From Sphingomonadaceae bacterium (GTDB taxonomy: Bacteria > Pseudomonadota > Alphaproteobacteria > Sphingomonadales > Sphingomonadaceae), in contig CANHQT010000006.1 in NCBI GenBank assembly GCA_947463325.1, forward strand, positions 26,507 to 90,506: 64,000 nucleotides of DNA, read 5' to 3'. How positions within the stretch are numbered: the first letter of the stretch is position 1; each line of letters starts with the position of its first letter. Both the position numbers and the translations under genes were made by a program. Below, piece by piece: positions 8,317 to 16,410 of this stretch. Under the pieces are notes generated by a model. It searched no databases, was not told where the DNA came from, and saw nothing but the letters and a program-made list of their open reading frames with translations.

Positions 8317-9867
8317 CTACTCTGCCCCTTCCTGCGCCCTAATCTGCGCATCCAGCCAGGCGGCGGCCTCACCAATGCTGCGCTTGTCGGCCACCCGGTC
8401 CACCATGTGATTGGCCTCTGCCATGGTTCGCACGTCGATCGCACCGATCAGGCCATCGAGTACCTGTCGCACGCCTGCATCGCCTTCCGCATCGACATGC
8501 GCGACGAGCAGCGCGTCATAGCTGGGGATTGCGCCTTCGGGGTCGGCAAGCAGCACGAGCCGGTCCGCTGCGACGCGCCCGTCGCTGGTATAGGCGGTAA
8601 TCACGTCCGCCTCACCGCTCGCCAGCGCATCATACATGAAGCCCGGGCTGAGTGACCGGGTGCCGGCAAAGCCCATGCCATAGGCGGCATCGACTGCACG
8701 CCATTCGGGCCGCTCCAGAAACTCCGGATCAGTGCCGAGCGTCATCATCGGCGCGGCGCGTGCGAGGTCGTGCAGATCCCCGAGTGAAAGTCGTTCGGCG
8801 GTCGCGCGCGTTACCGCAAAGGCATAGGCATTTTCGAACCCCAGCGGCCCGATCAGCCGCGCGCCGCCTGCCCCTTGCATCCAGGCCGCTATCCCCGCGA
8901 TCATCGCTTCGCGTGGTTGCCGGTCGCTGCGCTTGAGCTCGTTGGTCCACAAGGTTCCGGCATAGTCGACGCCGATGTCCACCTGCCCGCTGGCGACCGC
9001 GGCATGCAGCACGCCCGAGCCGAGATTGTCGCGATAGTCCACGGCATAGCCGGCGCGCTCAAGCCGCAGACCGATCAACCGCGCGAGGATATATTGCTCG
9101 CTGAACCCTTTGGCACCGATCGTGACCTGTGGCCGGTTGTCGGGCGCCTGTGGCCAAAGCGCAAAGGCCGCCAGCGCGGCGATCATCAGCCCCGCAATCG
9201 CGCCTGTCAGCCGCTGCCGCCGCTCGACCCCGCGCTGCGCTAGCGCGATCGCCCCATCGACAGACAGCGCCAGAGCCGCCGATCCGGCGCATCCCGCCAG
9301 CACGAGCGTCCAGGCCTGTGTTTGCAGTCCGGCAAAGATGAGGTCGCCCAGGCTCGGCTGGCCAATTGTGGTGGCGAGCGTCGCCGCACCGATGGTCCAA
9401 ACTGCTGCGGTGCGAATGCCGGCGACAATGGTCGGCAGCGCGAGCGGCAGCTCGACAAGGCGCATCTTCTGCCAGCGCGTCATGCCCAGGCCTTCTGCTG
9501 CTTCGAGCGCTGCGGGATCAACTCCGGCAAGTCCGGTCACCGCGTTCCTCAAGATCGGCAACAATGCATAGAGGGTGAGCGCGAGCAACGCCGGCAGGAA
9601 CCCCAGCGGCTCGACCCATTCGCCCAGCACCGTTGAAACCGCCAGCAACACGGGAAAGAAGAGCGCGAGAAGGGCAAGGCCGGGGATGGTCTGGACCAGA
9701 CTTGCAAGGCCGAGCGCGACCGCAGCGAACCGCCGGTTGCGATGCGCAGCAACCGCCAGCGGCGCGCACAGCAGCAATGCGAGGCCAATTGCCGCAAAGC
9801 TGACAAGCAGGTGTTCGCGTGCAAGTTCCGGTACGCGCGCGAAGGCAGTGGCCCATTCGCCGGTCAT
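8317..9867 (-). CDS. Osmoprotectant/glycine-betaine-type ABC transporter, permease fused to substrate-binding protein
   Basis: One 516-aa chain combines an ABC permease (about residues 1-230; EAAEGLGMTRWQKMRLVELPLALP is the cytoplasmic EAA-loop region) with an OpuAC/QAT-type binding domain (about 238-516) that starts TIGAKGFSEQYILA and contains DNLGSGVLHAAVASGQVD. This fused layout is known for quaternary-amine importers, where the binding domain sits outside the membrane. The start overlaps the stop of the ATPase gene (ATGA). Choline, betaine or a related solute is the expected cargo, inferred from family. Confidence 0.88.
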   Translation of the reverse strand: MTGEWATAFARVPELAREHLLVSFAAIGLALLLCAPLAVAAHRNRRFAAVALGLASLVQTIPGLALLALFFPVLLAVSTVLGEWVEPLGFLPALLALTLYALLPILRNAVTGLAGVDPAALEAAEGLGMTRWQKMRLVELPLALPTIVAGIRTAAVWTIGAATLATTIGQPSLGDLIFAGLQTQAWTLVLAGCAGSAALALSVDGAIALAQRGVERRQRLTGAIAGLMIAALAAFALWPQAPDNRPQVTIGAKGFSEQYILARLIGLRLERAGYAVDYRDNLGSGVLHAAVASGQVDIGVDYAGTLWTNELKRSDRQPREAMIAGIAAWMQGAGGARLIGPLGFENAYAFAVTRATAERLSLGDLHDLARAAPMMTLGTDPEFLERPEWRAVDAAYGMGFAGTRSLSPGFMYDALASGEADVITAYTSDGRVAADRLVLLADPEGAIPSYDALLVAHVDAEGDAGVRQVLDGLIGAIDVRTMAEANHMVDRVADKRSIGEAAAWLDAQIRAQEGAE

Positions 9868-10649
9868 GTGCGCGGCCCTGCAAGCGCGGCGATGGCGGCG
9901 GCTTGTGCTCTCGGTACAGCGACCAGCGCCTCGGCAGCAGGATGCCCGGGGTTGGCGATCAGCTTGGCAGGCGGTGCGTCGGCGACGATCTGTCCAGCAT
10001 CCAGCACCAATATCCGGTCTGCGATTAACAGCGCTTCTGCCATGTCGTGGGTTACCATCAGCGTGGTTAGGCCCAGTCGGTCGTGCAGGCTGCGCACTTC
10101 GCGTGCCAGCCGGTCGCGGGTCACGGGATCGAGCGCGCCGAACGGCTCGTCCATGAGCAAGATGGCAGGTTCAAGCGCGAGCGCGCGGGCAACGCCCACC
10201 CGCTGCGCTTGGCCGCCGGAAAGCGAGGCGGGCAGGCGCGTGGCGAAGGAGGGGTCGAGTCCGACCAGGGCCAGCAGCTCTTCCACCCGGCCAATAGCCA
10301 AGCGGTCCCCGCCGATCCGCGCGCCGATACTAATGTTGGCGGCGATATCCATGTGCGGGAACAGCCCCACCGACTGGAACACATAACCGATGCGGCGCCT
10401 GAGTTTCGCGATGTCACTGCTGACGACGTCGATGCCATCCACTTCGACCCGCCCCGCTTCGGGGACATGCAAATGTGTGATTGACCGGATCAGCGTCGAT
10501 TTTCCCGAGCCAGAGGCGCCGACCAGCGCAACGAAGCTGCCGCGGGCGATCGCAAGGTCGATGGGGCCGAGCACAGGTTGCGCACCATGGCTGCAAAGCA
10601 GCCGTTCGAAGCGGATCGCCGCCGGGCGGTGGGCGGCGTCTGCCGTCAT
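9864..10649 (-). CDS. ABC transporter ATP-binding protein (quaternary-amine type)
   Basis: Energy-coupling subunit for the fused permease/binding protein that follows with a 4-nt overlap. From the start at 10649 it is 261 aa, with Walker A GASGSGKST (44-52), signature LSGGQ (143-147) and Walker B LLMDE (164-168). A longer frame to 10751 exists but would overlap the HNH gene and adds residues unlike the family, so the internal ATG is chosen; no strong ribosome-binding site is seen, so the exact start is uncertain. The CBS domains found in some OpuAA proteins are absent. Confidence 0.88.
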   Translation of the reverse strand: MTADAAHRPAAIRFERLLCSHGAQPVLGPIDLAIARGSFVALVGASGSGKSTLIRSITHLHVPEAGRVEVDGIDVVSSDIAKLRRRIGYVFQSVGLFPHMDIAANISIGARIGGDRLAIGRVEELLALVGLDPSFATRLPASLSGGQAQRVGVARALALEPAILLMDEPFGALDPVTRDRLAREVRSLHDRLGLTTLMVTHDMAEALLIADRILVLDAGQIVADAPPAKLIANPGHPAAEALVAVPRAQAAAIAALAGPRT

Positions 10650-10671
10650 TTCAGGAATGTCTGCAGGCCGG

Positions 10672-11238
10672 TCAGGGCTGCAGCTCGACGTCCCAATAGA
10701 GCCAGTCGATCCAGCTTTGGTGGAGATAGTTGGGCGGGAAACGCCGGCCATTGTCCTGCAACTGCCAGCTGGTCGGGCGCCAGGGGGTTTCGAACAGGCG
10801 CATGTGTGCCTGTGCCGGGGTCCGGCCGCCCTTCTTGAGATTACAGGGCGCGCAGGCGGTCGTCACATTTTCCCAGCTGGTACGTCCACCCAAGCGGCGC
10901 GGCACGACATGGTCGAACGTCAGATCCTTGCCTGATCCGCAATATTGGCACTGGAAACGGTCACGCAGGAACAGGTTGAAGCGCGTGAAGGCCGGATATT
11001 CCGATGGCTTCACATATTGTCTGAGCGCGATGACGCTCGGCAGCCGCATGGTGCGCGTTGGCGAATGGATCTCGCGCTCATAATGTTCGACGATGTCCAC
11101 CCGGTCGAGGAACACGGCCTTCACTGCTGTCTGCCAAGGCCACAGGCTCAGAGGATAATAGCTGAGCGGGGTATAATCCGCATTGAGAACGAGCGCCGGG
11201 CATTGTTCAGGCGATCGGGCAAGGTCTGGATGGAACAT
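10672..11238 (-). CDS. HNH endonuclease family protein
   Basis: A 188-aa protein with an HNH fold in its second half: a CQYC zinc knuckle, FDHVVPRRLGG carrying the catalytic His, the Asn of SWENV, and a second knuckle CAPC. The N-terminal part (ALVLNADYTPLSYYPLSLWPWQ) is the conserved front of a widespread bacterial group of stand-alone HNH proteins whose biological role is not settled. The start at 11238 is preferred over a TTG at 11262. It lies 22 bp upstream of the ATPase start and may be cotranscribed with the transporter. Confidence 0.85.
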   Translation of the reverse strand: MFHPDLARSPEQCPALVLNADYTPLSYYPLSLWPWQTAVKAVFLDRVDIVEHYEREIHSPTRTMRLPSVIALRQYVKPSEYPAFTRFNLFLRDRFQCQYCGSGKDLTFDHVVPRRLGGRTSWENVTTACAPCNLKKGGRTPAQAHMRLFETPWRPTSWQLQDNGRRFPPNYLHQSWIDWLYWDVELQP

Positions 11239-11262
11239 GGCCGGTACGCGCGCCCTCCCCAA

Positions 11263-11331
11263 TGACGTCAGACGGGCGTTGCCACGGCCCTATGACATCT
11301 GTCTTACACCCTATCGGGAATCATGACGTCA
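11263..11331 (+). promoter_or_regulatory. Two identical TGACGTCA palindromes in a divergent promoter region
   Basis: TGACGTCA occurs at 11263-11270 and again at 11324-11331, 61 bp apart, in the roughly 200-bp gap between the HNH gene (minus) and gluQ (plus). Two perfect 8-bp palindromes on a near-integral number of helical turns suggest operator sites for one dimeric regulator, which I cannot name. Confidence 0.35.
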
Positions 11332-11436
11332 AGGGGCAAAACCGCCACAATCGCAATATGCTGTATGCCGTAGCGGCGGCCATACCGTATCTGCGGCTTG
11401 TTTTGATCCGGACGCCATTGGCGCTAGGTGCGGTAT

Positions 11437-12309
11437 ATGTCCGTCGTATCCCGTTTTGCCCCGTCGCCGACCGGCCCCCTGCATCTCGGGCATGCATGGT
11501 CGGCGCTGGTCGCGCACGATGCGGCAAGGACTGCGGGCGGACAGTTTCTGCTGCGTATCGATGACATTGATCCCGGCCGGGTGCGTTCCGCCTTTCGTGA
11601 TGCCATAGACGTCGATCTGGCGTGGTTGGGCCTTGAGCCCGATGGCGAACCGCTGGTTCAGTCCCTGCGTTTTCCGGCTTATCGCGCCGCGCTTGAACGA
11701 TTGGCAGGCGACGGCCTTGCCTACCCCTGTTTCTGCACCCGCGCCGAGATAGCGGCGGAAATCGCGGCGAGCGCTTCGGCACCGCATGGACCCGATGGGC
11801 CGGTTTATCCCGGGACCTGCCGCCGCCTTTCCGCGAATGAAGCGGCTGCCCGCATCGTTGCGGGCGAAGCGCATGCCTGGCGGCTCGACATGGCCGGAGC
11901 GCTCGGCCGTACCGGCCCGCTCGTCTGGTATGACGAAACGGGTCGCGCCATCGCTGCTGATCCTGCACCATTCGGGGATATTGTCCTTGCCCGCCGCGAT
12001 GCGCCTGCCTCCTATCACCTCGCTTCGACGCTCGACGATGCAGCGACCGGAGTGACGCTTGCGGTGCGGGGCAGCGATCTGTTCGCCGCAACGCACATCC
12101 ATCGGTTGCTGCAGGCGCTGCTAGACCTGCCTTCGCCCGCCTACCTTCACCATCAGCTGATCGGCGATGCCGACGGCCGCCGCCTCGCTAAGCGGCATGA
12201 CGCCGCAAGCATCGCCAGCCTTCGCGCGGCGGGGGTCGACCCGAACACATTGATTACAGACCTAAGGATAGGTCGATTGCCGCTTGGATATCGCTGGGTG
12301 GCCCCCTAG
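11437..12309 (+). CDS. gluQ: Glutamyl-Q tRNA(Asp) synthetase
   Basis: Paralogue of glutamyl-tRNA synthetase lacking the anticodon-binding part; it attaches glutamate to queuosine at position 34 of tRNA-Asp. The 290-aa product has the class I signature in SRFAPSPTGPLHLGH, zinc-type cysteines (CFC, then GTC), and a KMSKS-like RRLAKRHDA. The short length and missing C-terminal domain separate it from GltX. The start at 11437 (MSVVSRFAPS) fits family N-termini better than a GTG nine bases earlier. The next gene starts directly after its stop. Confidence 0.92.
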   Translation: MSVVSRFAPSPTGPLHLGHAWSALVAHDAARTAGGQFLLRIDDIDPGRVRSAFRDAIDVDLAWLGLEPDGEPLVQSLRFPAYRAALERLAGDGLAYPCFCTRAEIAAEIAASASAPHGPDGPVYPGTCRRLSANEAAARIVAGEAHAWRLDMAGALGRTGPLVWYDETGRAIAADPAPFGDIVLARRDAPASYHLASTLDDAATGVTLAVRGSDLFAATHIHRLLQALLDLPSPAYLHHQLIGDADGRRLAKRHDAASIASLRAAGVDPNTLITDLRIGRLPLGYRWVAP

Positions 12310-12549
12310 ATGGAACACATGGAAATCATCATCATCCTCGCCATCACCGCCGCCGCCTTTCTGGTGCTAGCCAGCCTTGTGCGCGGCCTCATCCATTTCG
12401 CGCGTACCAGTAATGCGCTCGCCAACGGGAACGACGGTGTTTCCGAAGGGCACATGATGCAGAACCGCATGATGTTTGCGCGCGTCAAATGGCAGGCGAT
12501 CACCATCGTGCTGCTGGTCATTCTGGGCGCGGTCGCGGCCGCCGACTGA
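12310..12549 (+). CDS. HIG1-domain / twin-transmembrane protein
   Basis: A 79-aa protein with two membrane helices, about 5-27 (IIIILAITAAAFLVLASLV) and 60-77, joined by a loop ending MMQNRMMFARVKWQ, the pattern of the HIG1 (hypoxia-induced gene 1) domain. In mitochondria such proteins associate with respiratory complexes; an equivalent role here is possible but unproven. The ATG follows the gluQ stop with no gap, and the cobalamin adenosyltransferase starts 40 nt later, so the three look like one operon. Confidence 0.8.
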   Translation: MEHMEIIIILAITAAAFLVLASLVRGLIHFARTSNALANGNDGVSEGHMMQNRMMFARVKWQAITIVLLVILGAVAAAD

Positions 12550-12589
12550 CCGTCCAACCGCTGACCCGGGACAAAGAGGGCGACTGGCA

Positions 12590-13171
12590 ATGGTCCGGCT
12601 AAACCGCATCTACACGCGCACTGGCGACGATGGCACGAGCGGCCTTGTCGATGGTTCGCGCCTTCCAAAGGGCGATGCCCTGTTCAGTGCGATGGGCGAT
12701 GTGGATGAGGCCAATTCAGCCATCGGTCTCGCCGCACTGACTGTGGAGGGTGAACTCGCCCATCGCCTCACCACCATCCAGAATGATCTGTTCGACCTCG
12801 GGGCAGACCTGGCAACGCCCGCGGGCAGCGGACCTGACCCCTTTGCACCCGGGGAAATGGAACTGCGCGTGATTGCCGCGCAGGTCGAGCGGCTGGAGCG
12901 GGAGATTGACGCGATGAACGAGGCGCTCGATCCCCTCAAGAGCTTCATTCTTCCCGGCGGCAGCGAAGCAGCGGCGCGACTTCACCTCGCTCGCGCGATC
13001 ACTCGCCGTGCGGAACGCAGTGCGGTGGCTGCTCGTGAAGAACGGACTCTTAATCCGCATGCTCTCGCCTATCTCAACCGCCTGTCCGATTGGCTGTTTG
13101 TCGCCGCGCGTCACGTCAATGCGAGTGGGGCTGGTGATGTGCTTTGGGTACCCGGCGCCTCACGCGGTTGA
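12590..13171 (+). CDS. Cob(I)alamin adenosyltransferase, PduO type
   Basis: Transfers the adenosyl group of ATP to cob(I)alamin to form coenzyme B12. The 193-aa helical-bundle protein has the N-terminal ATP-binding motif YTRTGDDGTSGL, the FILPGGSEAAARLHLARAI block and the C-terminal RLSDWLFVAARH, all PduO signatures. The start at 12590 has AAAGAGGG upstream; a longer frame into the preceding gene is rejected. It presumably supplies a B12-dependent mutase encoded elsewhere. Confidence 0.92.
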   Translation: MVRLNRIYTRTGDDGTSGLVDGSRLPKGDALFSAMGDVDEANSAIGLAALTVEGELAHRLTTIQNDLFDLGADLATPAGSGPDPFAPGEMELRVIAAQVERLEREIDAMNEALDPLKSFILPGGSEAAARLHLARAITRRAERSAVAAREERTLNPHALAYLNRLSDWLFVAARHVNASGAGDVLWVPGASRG

Positions 13172-13225
13172 GGCGCGGAGGCGATTTGGCTACCCCGCCG
13201 AAGCCGCTGACTATCGCATGCGGCG

Positions 13226-14224
13226 CTAGCGCGCCGGCGTCTCCCGGACCTCTGTGGACCAGATGCTGATGAAGCCCACGCGTAGTCGGCATTCCGGCCT
13301 CATAGCCTGATTTGCGAGCGCGAAACGGCTGCCGTCCCAGACATAGGTCGCGCTCCAGCCGCAGTCGCCGATTCCGCGTCCTTTGGCATAGGCCTCCAGC
13401 ATTCCGTTCTCAGGCATAAAGCCGGCGTTGACGATGACATTACCCGGCGGCCCCTCCGGCCCCATGCCCGGGTCGGTCTCGAACCGTGCCGGGGTCACCC
13501 GTCCGGTTTCGTCGACAATCATTGCGGTCGAGAAGAAATTGTAGGCCCCATTTCCGCAGACATGGTCGATCAGCACCAGACTGTGCCGGGTGTCGAGCCT
13601 CCATGCGGCGGGTCGCACGGGGGCAGTGGCATAACTACAGCGTGCATTGTCCGGACCGATGATCGCCTCGGCTTGATCCGCGGTGATGGTGCGCGGCGGT
13701 GCAGTGGATGGCGAAGGCCGGACAATGACCGGCAGGGCTGGGACTGTCGCCCGCATCACCCGGGTTCCGCGTCGGACCGCTGCTGTCGGCGTATCTACTC
13801 GGCCTTGCACGTCATCGATAGCAAGCAACGCAGCACTCACCCCGCTCAGCGATGCGCTGCGCTGCACACCGCTGGACCAGGTCAGGCTGACGGCGGCGCC
13901 TGCCTTCAACGCATCGACCATCGCGGGTGTCAGGGCCATACCGATAGTTGCCCTGCGTTCGATGACCCGCCCATCAACCGCGAGTGTGGCCGGCTCCTCC
14001 TCCTCATTGTCCCAGCTCAGGCGCAAGGGGTCGTTCGTGCGCGCACCTCGCGTCAGGGTCAGCATCAGATAGGCTTCAGGGTCTTCCTGATAACCTTCGG
14101 GCGGCAAAGCCAGTGCTTGGCATGAATGGACATTGTCGTATCCCATCGCCCAGTTGCGAAAGGTGCGCGGCGGCTCCGGTTGCGCGGCACTTGCTGCGGC
14201 GGCTAAGGCGAACATCGTCAGCAT
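13226..14224 (-). CDS. DUF1176 family secreted protein
   Basis: A 332-aa product starting with a short hydrophobic leader (MLTMFALAAAASAAQ) and then FRNWAMGYDNVHSCQALALPP, the usual opening of DUF1176 proteins, with several conserved cysteines (such as GDCGWSA). Function is unknown. An in-frame TAA a few codons upstream limits the start to 14224 or 14215. The first bases abut the divergent dehydrogenase gene, so the two share a very short promoter region. Confidence 0.8.
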   Translation of the reverse strand: MLTMFALAAAASAAQPEPPRTFRNWAMGYDNVHSCQALALPPEGYQEDPEAYLMLTLTRGARTNDPLRLSWDNEEEEPATLAVDGRVIERRATIGMALTPAMVDALKAGAAVSLTWSSGVQRSASLSGVSAALLAIDDVQGRVDTPTAAVRRGTRVMRATVPALPVIVRPSPSTAPPRTITADQAEAIIGPDNARCSYATAPVRPAAWRLDTRHSLVLIDHVCGNGAYNFFSTAMIVDETGRVTPARFETDPGMGPEGPPGNVIVNAGFMPENGMLEAYAKGRGIGDCGWSATYVWDGSRFALANQAMRPECRLRVGFISIWSTEVRETPAR

Positions 14225-14251
14225 TTGCGCATTTTAGCAGGAGCAGGGAAT

Positions 14252-15121
14252 TTGCACACCGTCGGAGTCATCGGGGCAGGGCAAATGGGCGCAGGCATCG
14301 CGCAGGTTTCCGCGCAGGCAGGTTATCGCACCCTGATATCGGACATTTCAATCGAACGCGCCGAAGCGGGCAAGGCGGGCATCGCCAAGCTGCTGGCGCG
14401 CGCGGTGGACAAGGGTAAGCTCGCACAGGCTGATGCTGATGCCGCACTCGCCCGGATCCAACCGGTGGCTGATCATGCCGCCTTTGCTCCCTGTGATCTC
14501 GTCATTGAGGCCGCGACCGAGCGTGAGGATGTAAAGCGCACGATCTTCGCCAGCGTTGGCGTGCATCTTTCTGCCACAGCCATCCTCGCCAGCAATACCA
14601 GCTCGATCCCGATCACCCGTCTCGCGCAGGCTGCGCCTGATGCCGCACGCTTCATCGGCGTGCATTTCTTCAATCCGGTGCCGGTGATGGGGCTGGTCGA
14701 ACTGATCCGCGGTCTTGCGACCAGCGATGCAACGCTGAGTGCGGTTGAGGCGTTCGGGCGCAGTCTCGGCAAGGAAATTGTTCATTCGAGCGATGCGCCC
14801 GGCTTCATCGTCAACCGCGTGCTGATGCCGATGATCAACGAAGCGGTCGTCGCGCTGGGTGAAGGCGTTGCCACCATGCGCGATATCGATACCGCCTGCC
14901 GCCTCGGCCTCAATCACCCGATGGGGCCGATCACGCTCGCCGATTTCATCGGGCTTGATACCTGCCTTGAGATCATCCGTGTCTTGCACGACACCACTGG
15001 CGATCCCCGCTTTCGTCCCGCGCCTTTGCTCGTCAAATATGTCGAGGCTGGCTGGGTCGGTAAGAAATCGGGCCGAGGCTTTTATGACTGGACTGGCCCG
15101 GAACCCGTGCCGACGCGCTGA
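14252..15121 (+). CDS. 3-hydroxybutyryl-CoA (3-hydroxyacyl-CoA) dehydrogenase
   Basis: NAD-dependent oxidation of 3-hydroxyacyl-CoA in beta-oxidation or butanoate metabolism. The 289-aa chain has the Rossmann motif VGVIGAGQMGAGIAQ at the N-terminus, ASNTSSIPIT, and HFFNPVPVM with the catalytic His, then a C-terminal helical domain with NHPMGPITLADFIGLD. The TTG start at 14252 is chosen because AGGAG at 14239-14243 lies 8 nt upstream and the Rossmann motif then starts a few residues in, as usual. The 3' end overlaps the convergent SMR gene by 40 bp. Confidence 0.92.
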   Translation: MHTVGVIGAGQMGAGIAQVSAQAGYRTLISDISIERAEAGKAGIAKLLARAVDKGKLAQADADAALARIQPVADHAAFAPCDLVIEAATEREDVKRTIFASVGVHLSATAILASNTSSIPITRLAQAAPDAARFIGVHFFNPVPVMGLVELIRGLATSDATLSAVEAFGRSLGKEIVHSSDAPGFIVNRVLMPMINEAVVALGEGVATMRDIDTACRLGLNHPMGPITLADFIGLDTCLEIIRVLHDTTGDPRFRPAPLLVKYVEAGWVGKKSGRGFYDWTGPEPVPTR

Positions 15122-15456
15122 GCTTCACCGCGCGGTGTCGTGAGGTTGAGGCCGATGGCGCCGATCAGGATCATGGCGATAAAGCCGATCTGCATGGCGC
15201 TCAGGCTTTCGCGGAACACCAACCAGCCGATTGTGGCGATGGCAACAATGCCAATGCCTGACCAAACTGCATAGGCGACACCGACCGGAATGCGGGTCAT
15301 CGCAAAGGCTAGCAGCCAGAAGCAAATGCCGTATCCAACCATGGCGGCAACGCCATAACCCCAGCGGGTCATCCCCTGCGATGCGTTGAGGAAACTGGTC
15401 GAGATAACCTCGAAGAAAATGGCGCCGCCGAGCAGCCACCAGGCGCTGATAGTCAT
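15082..15456 (-). CDS. Small multidrug resistance (SMR/EmrE-SugE) transporter
   Basis: A 124-aa, four-helix proton antiporter for cationic compounds or guanidinium. The membrane-embedded acidic residue is Glu16 (IFFEVISTSFL), and the family signature GVAYAVWSGIG follows. The tail (TTPRGEAQRVGTGSGPVQS) runs beyond the usual 105-110 residues and overlaps the end of the convergent dehydrogenase gene. The ATG overlaps the stop of the MerR-type gene by 4 nt, so regulator and pump form an operon. It could exist as one half of a heterodimer, but no second SMR gene is adjacent. Confidence 0.88.
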   Translation of the reverse strand: MTISAWWLLGGAIFFEVISTSFLNASQGMTRWGYGVAAMVGYGICFWLLAFAMTRIPVGVAYAVWSGIGIVAIATIGWLVFRESLSAMQIGFIAMILIGAIGLNLTTPRGEAQRVGTGSGPVQS

Positions 15457-16289
15457 TTTGTGTCTCCCTTGGCCGAGTTTGAAAACCAGGTCGGCAGACC
15501 TTCGATAGGCTTGCCGTTGGAAATGGCGATGCTGGTAGCAGCATTGATGAATCGCCAAACCTCCCCATCGAAGCCCGGGTCCGCACTCGTCGTGCCGTGC
15601 CAATTGTCGATGTCGGCATACATCGCACGCGAGCCATCCCACATAGCCGGCGTCGCAACTGCACTGAATGGCGCCAGCAGCGCGAACCACTCGCGAACGA
15701 AACCGAAAGCTTCGTCGCTGGCCGGGTCGAGCGGCAAGGCCGCTTTGATCCGAGCGCCGAGCTCGCGCCATTTCTGTTCGGATTCCTGATGGACGGAATC
15801 GTCGCCCATAAGCGGCAGGGCCTTGGCGAAATCGGCTTTGGCTTCTGCGCTCATGTAACGGTCGGTAATCGCCGCCCAAGCGCTGTTTGCATCGGTCATG
15901 ACGATATCCTTCTGCTGGATCAGCGAGCAGAAGGTCGCAACATCGATGGGCTCGCTTCGGTCGATGCGGGACTTGATCGTCAGGAGCAGCTCGCGTGCCT
16001 CCTTCAGGGCAGCGGCCTGATCGGCAATGGCCGCGAGTTTCGCCTCGATCAGTTGGCCAAGGTCGATAGGCCGGCGCGCGCTCATCCGGCCGATGTCGCT
16101 GAGCGAAAGGCCGGCACGTTTGAGCATCACAATCTGATGGACGCGCTCGAGCTCCGCTGGCCCGTAATGGCGACGGCCATTGTAGCTCCGTAGCGGGGTG
16201 ACCAGCCCCCGGGCCTCGTAAAACCGCAGTGCGCGCGTGGTCAGGCCCGTGCGGCGGGCGACTTCGGTAATGTCGAGCGAATCAACCAT
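15453..16289 (-). CDS. MerR-family regulator with C-terminal TipAS-type ligand domain
   Basis: The N-terminal 70 residues are a MerR winged helix (TEVARRTGLTTRALRFYEARGL), followed by a coiled-coil dimer helix, and residues about 130-270 resemble the TipAS antibiotic-binding fold (DRYMSAEAKADFAKALPLMGD, then EWFALLAPF). TipA-like regulators bind drugs and activate efflux. It is cotranscribed with the SMR pump (4-nt overlap) and is divergent from an epoxide hydrolase, with a perfect palindrome between them. A drug- or xenobiotic-inducible unit is the best reading. Confidence 0.85.
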   Translation of the reverse strand: MVDSLDITEVARRTGLTTRALRFYEARGLVTPLRSYNGRRHYGPAELERVHQIVMLKRAGLSLSDIGRMSARRPIDLGQLIEAKLAAIADQAAALKEARELLLTIKSRIDRSEPIDVATFCSLIQQKDIVMTDANSAWAAITDRYMSAEAKADFAKALPLMGDDSVHQESEQKWRELGARIKAALPLDPASDEAFGFVREWFALLAPFSAVATPAMWDGSRAMYADIDNWHGTTSADPGFDGEVWRFINAATSIAISNGKPIEGLPTWFSNSAKGDTK

Positions 16290-16305
16290 AGGATCGGTTT
16301 AGCAG

Positions 16306-16320
16306 TTGACGCTGCGTCAA
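16306..16320 (+). promoter_or_regulatory. MerR-type operator palindrome
   Basis: A perfect 15-bp inverted repeat, TTGACGC-T-GCGTCAA, lies 17 bp upstream of the merR start and about 90 bp before the hydrolase start. Each arm starts with TTGACG, a -35-like hexamer, as in MerR-controlled promoters where the operator lies in the spacer. I could not place a convincing -10 for either direction. Confidence 0.55.
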
Positions 16321-16410
16321 CTTCAAGCCCCGGCGACAGCGGCTTTCGCCTGCATCGAAAGACGCTATGCTCAGATTTTTCGCACCCAAGTTAGCGTGAT
16401 GGAGCAACAG

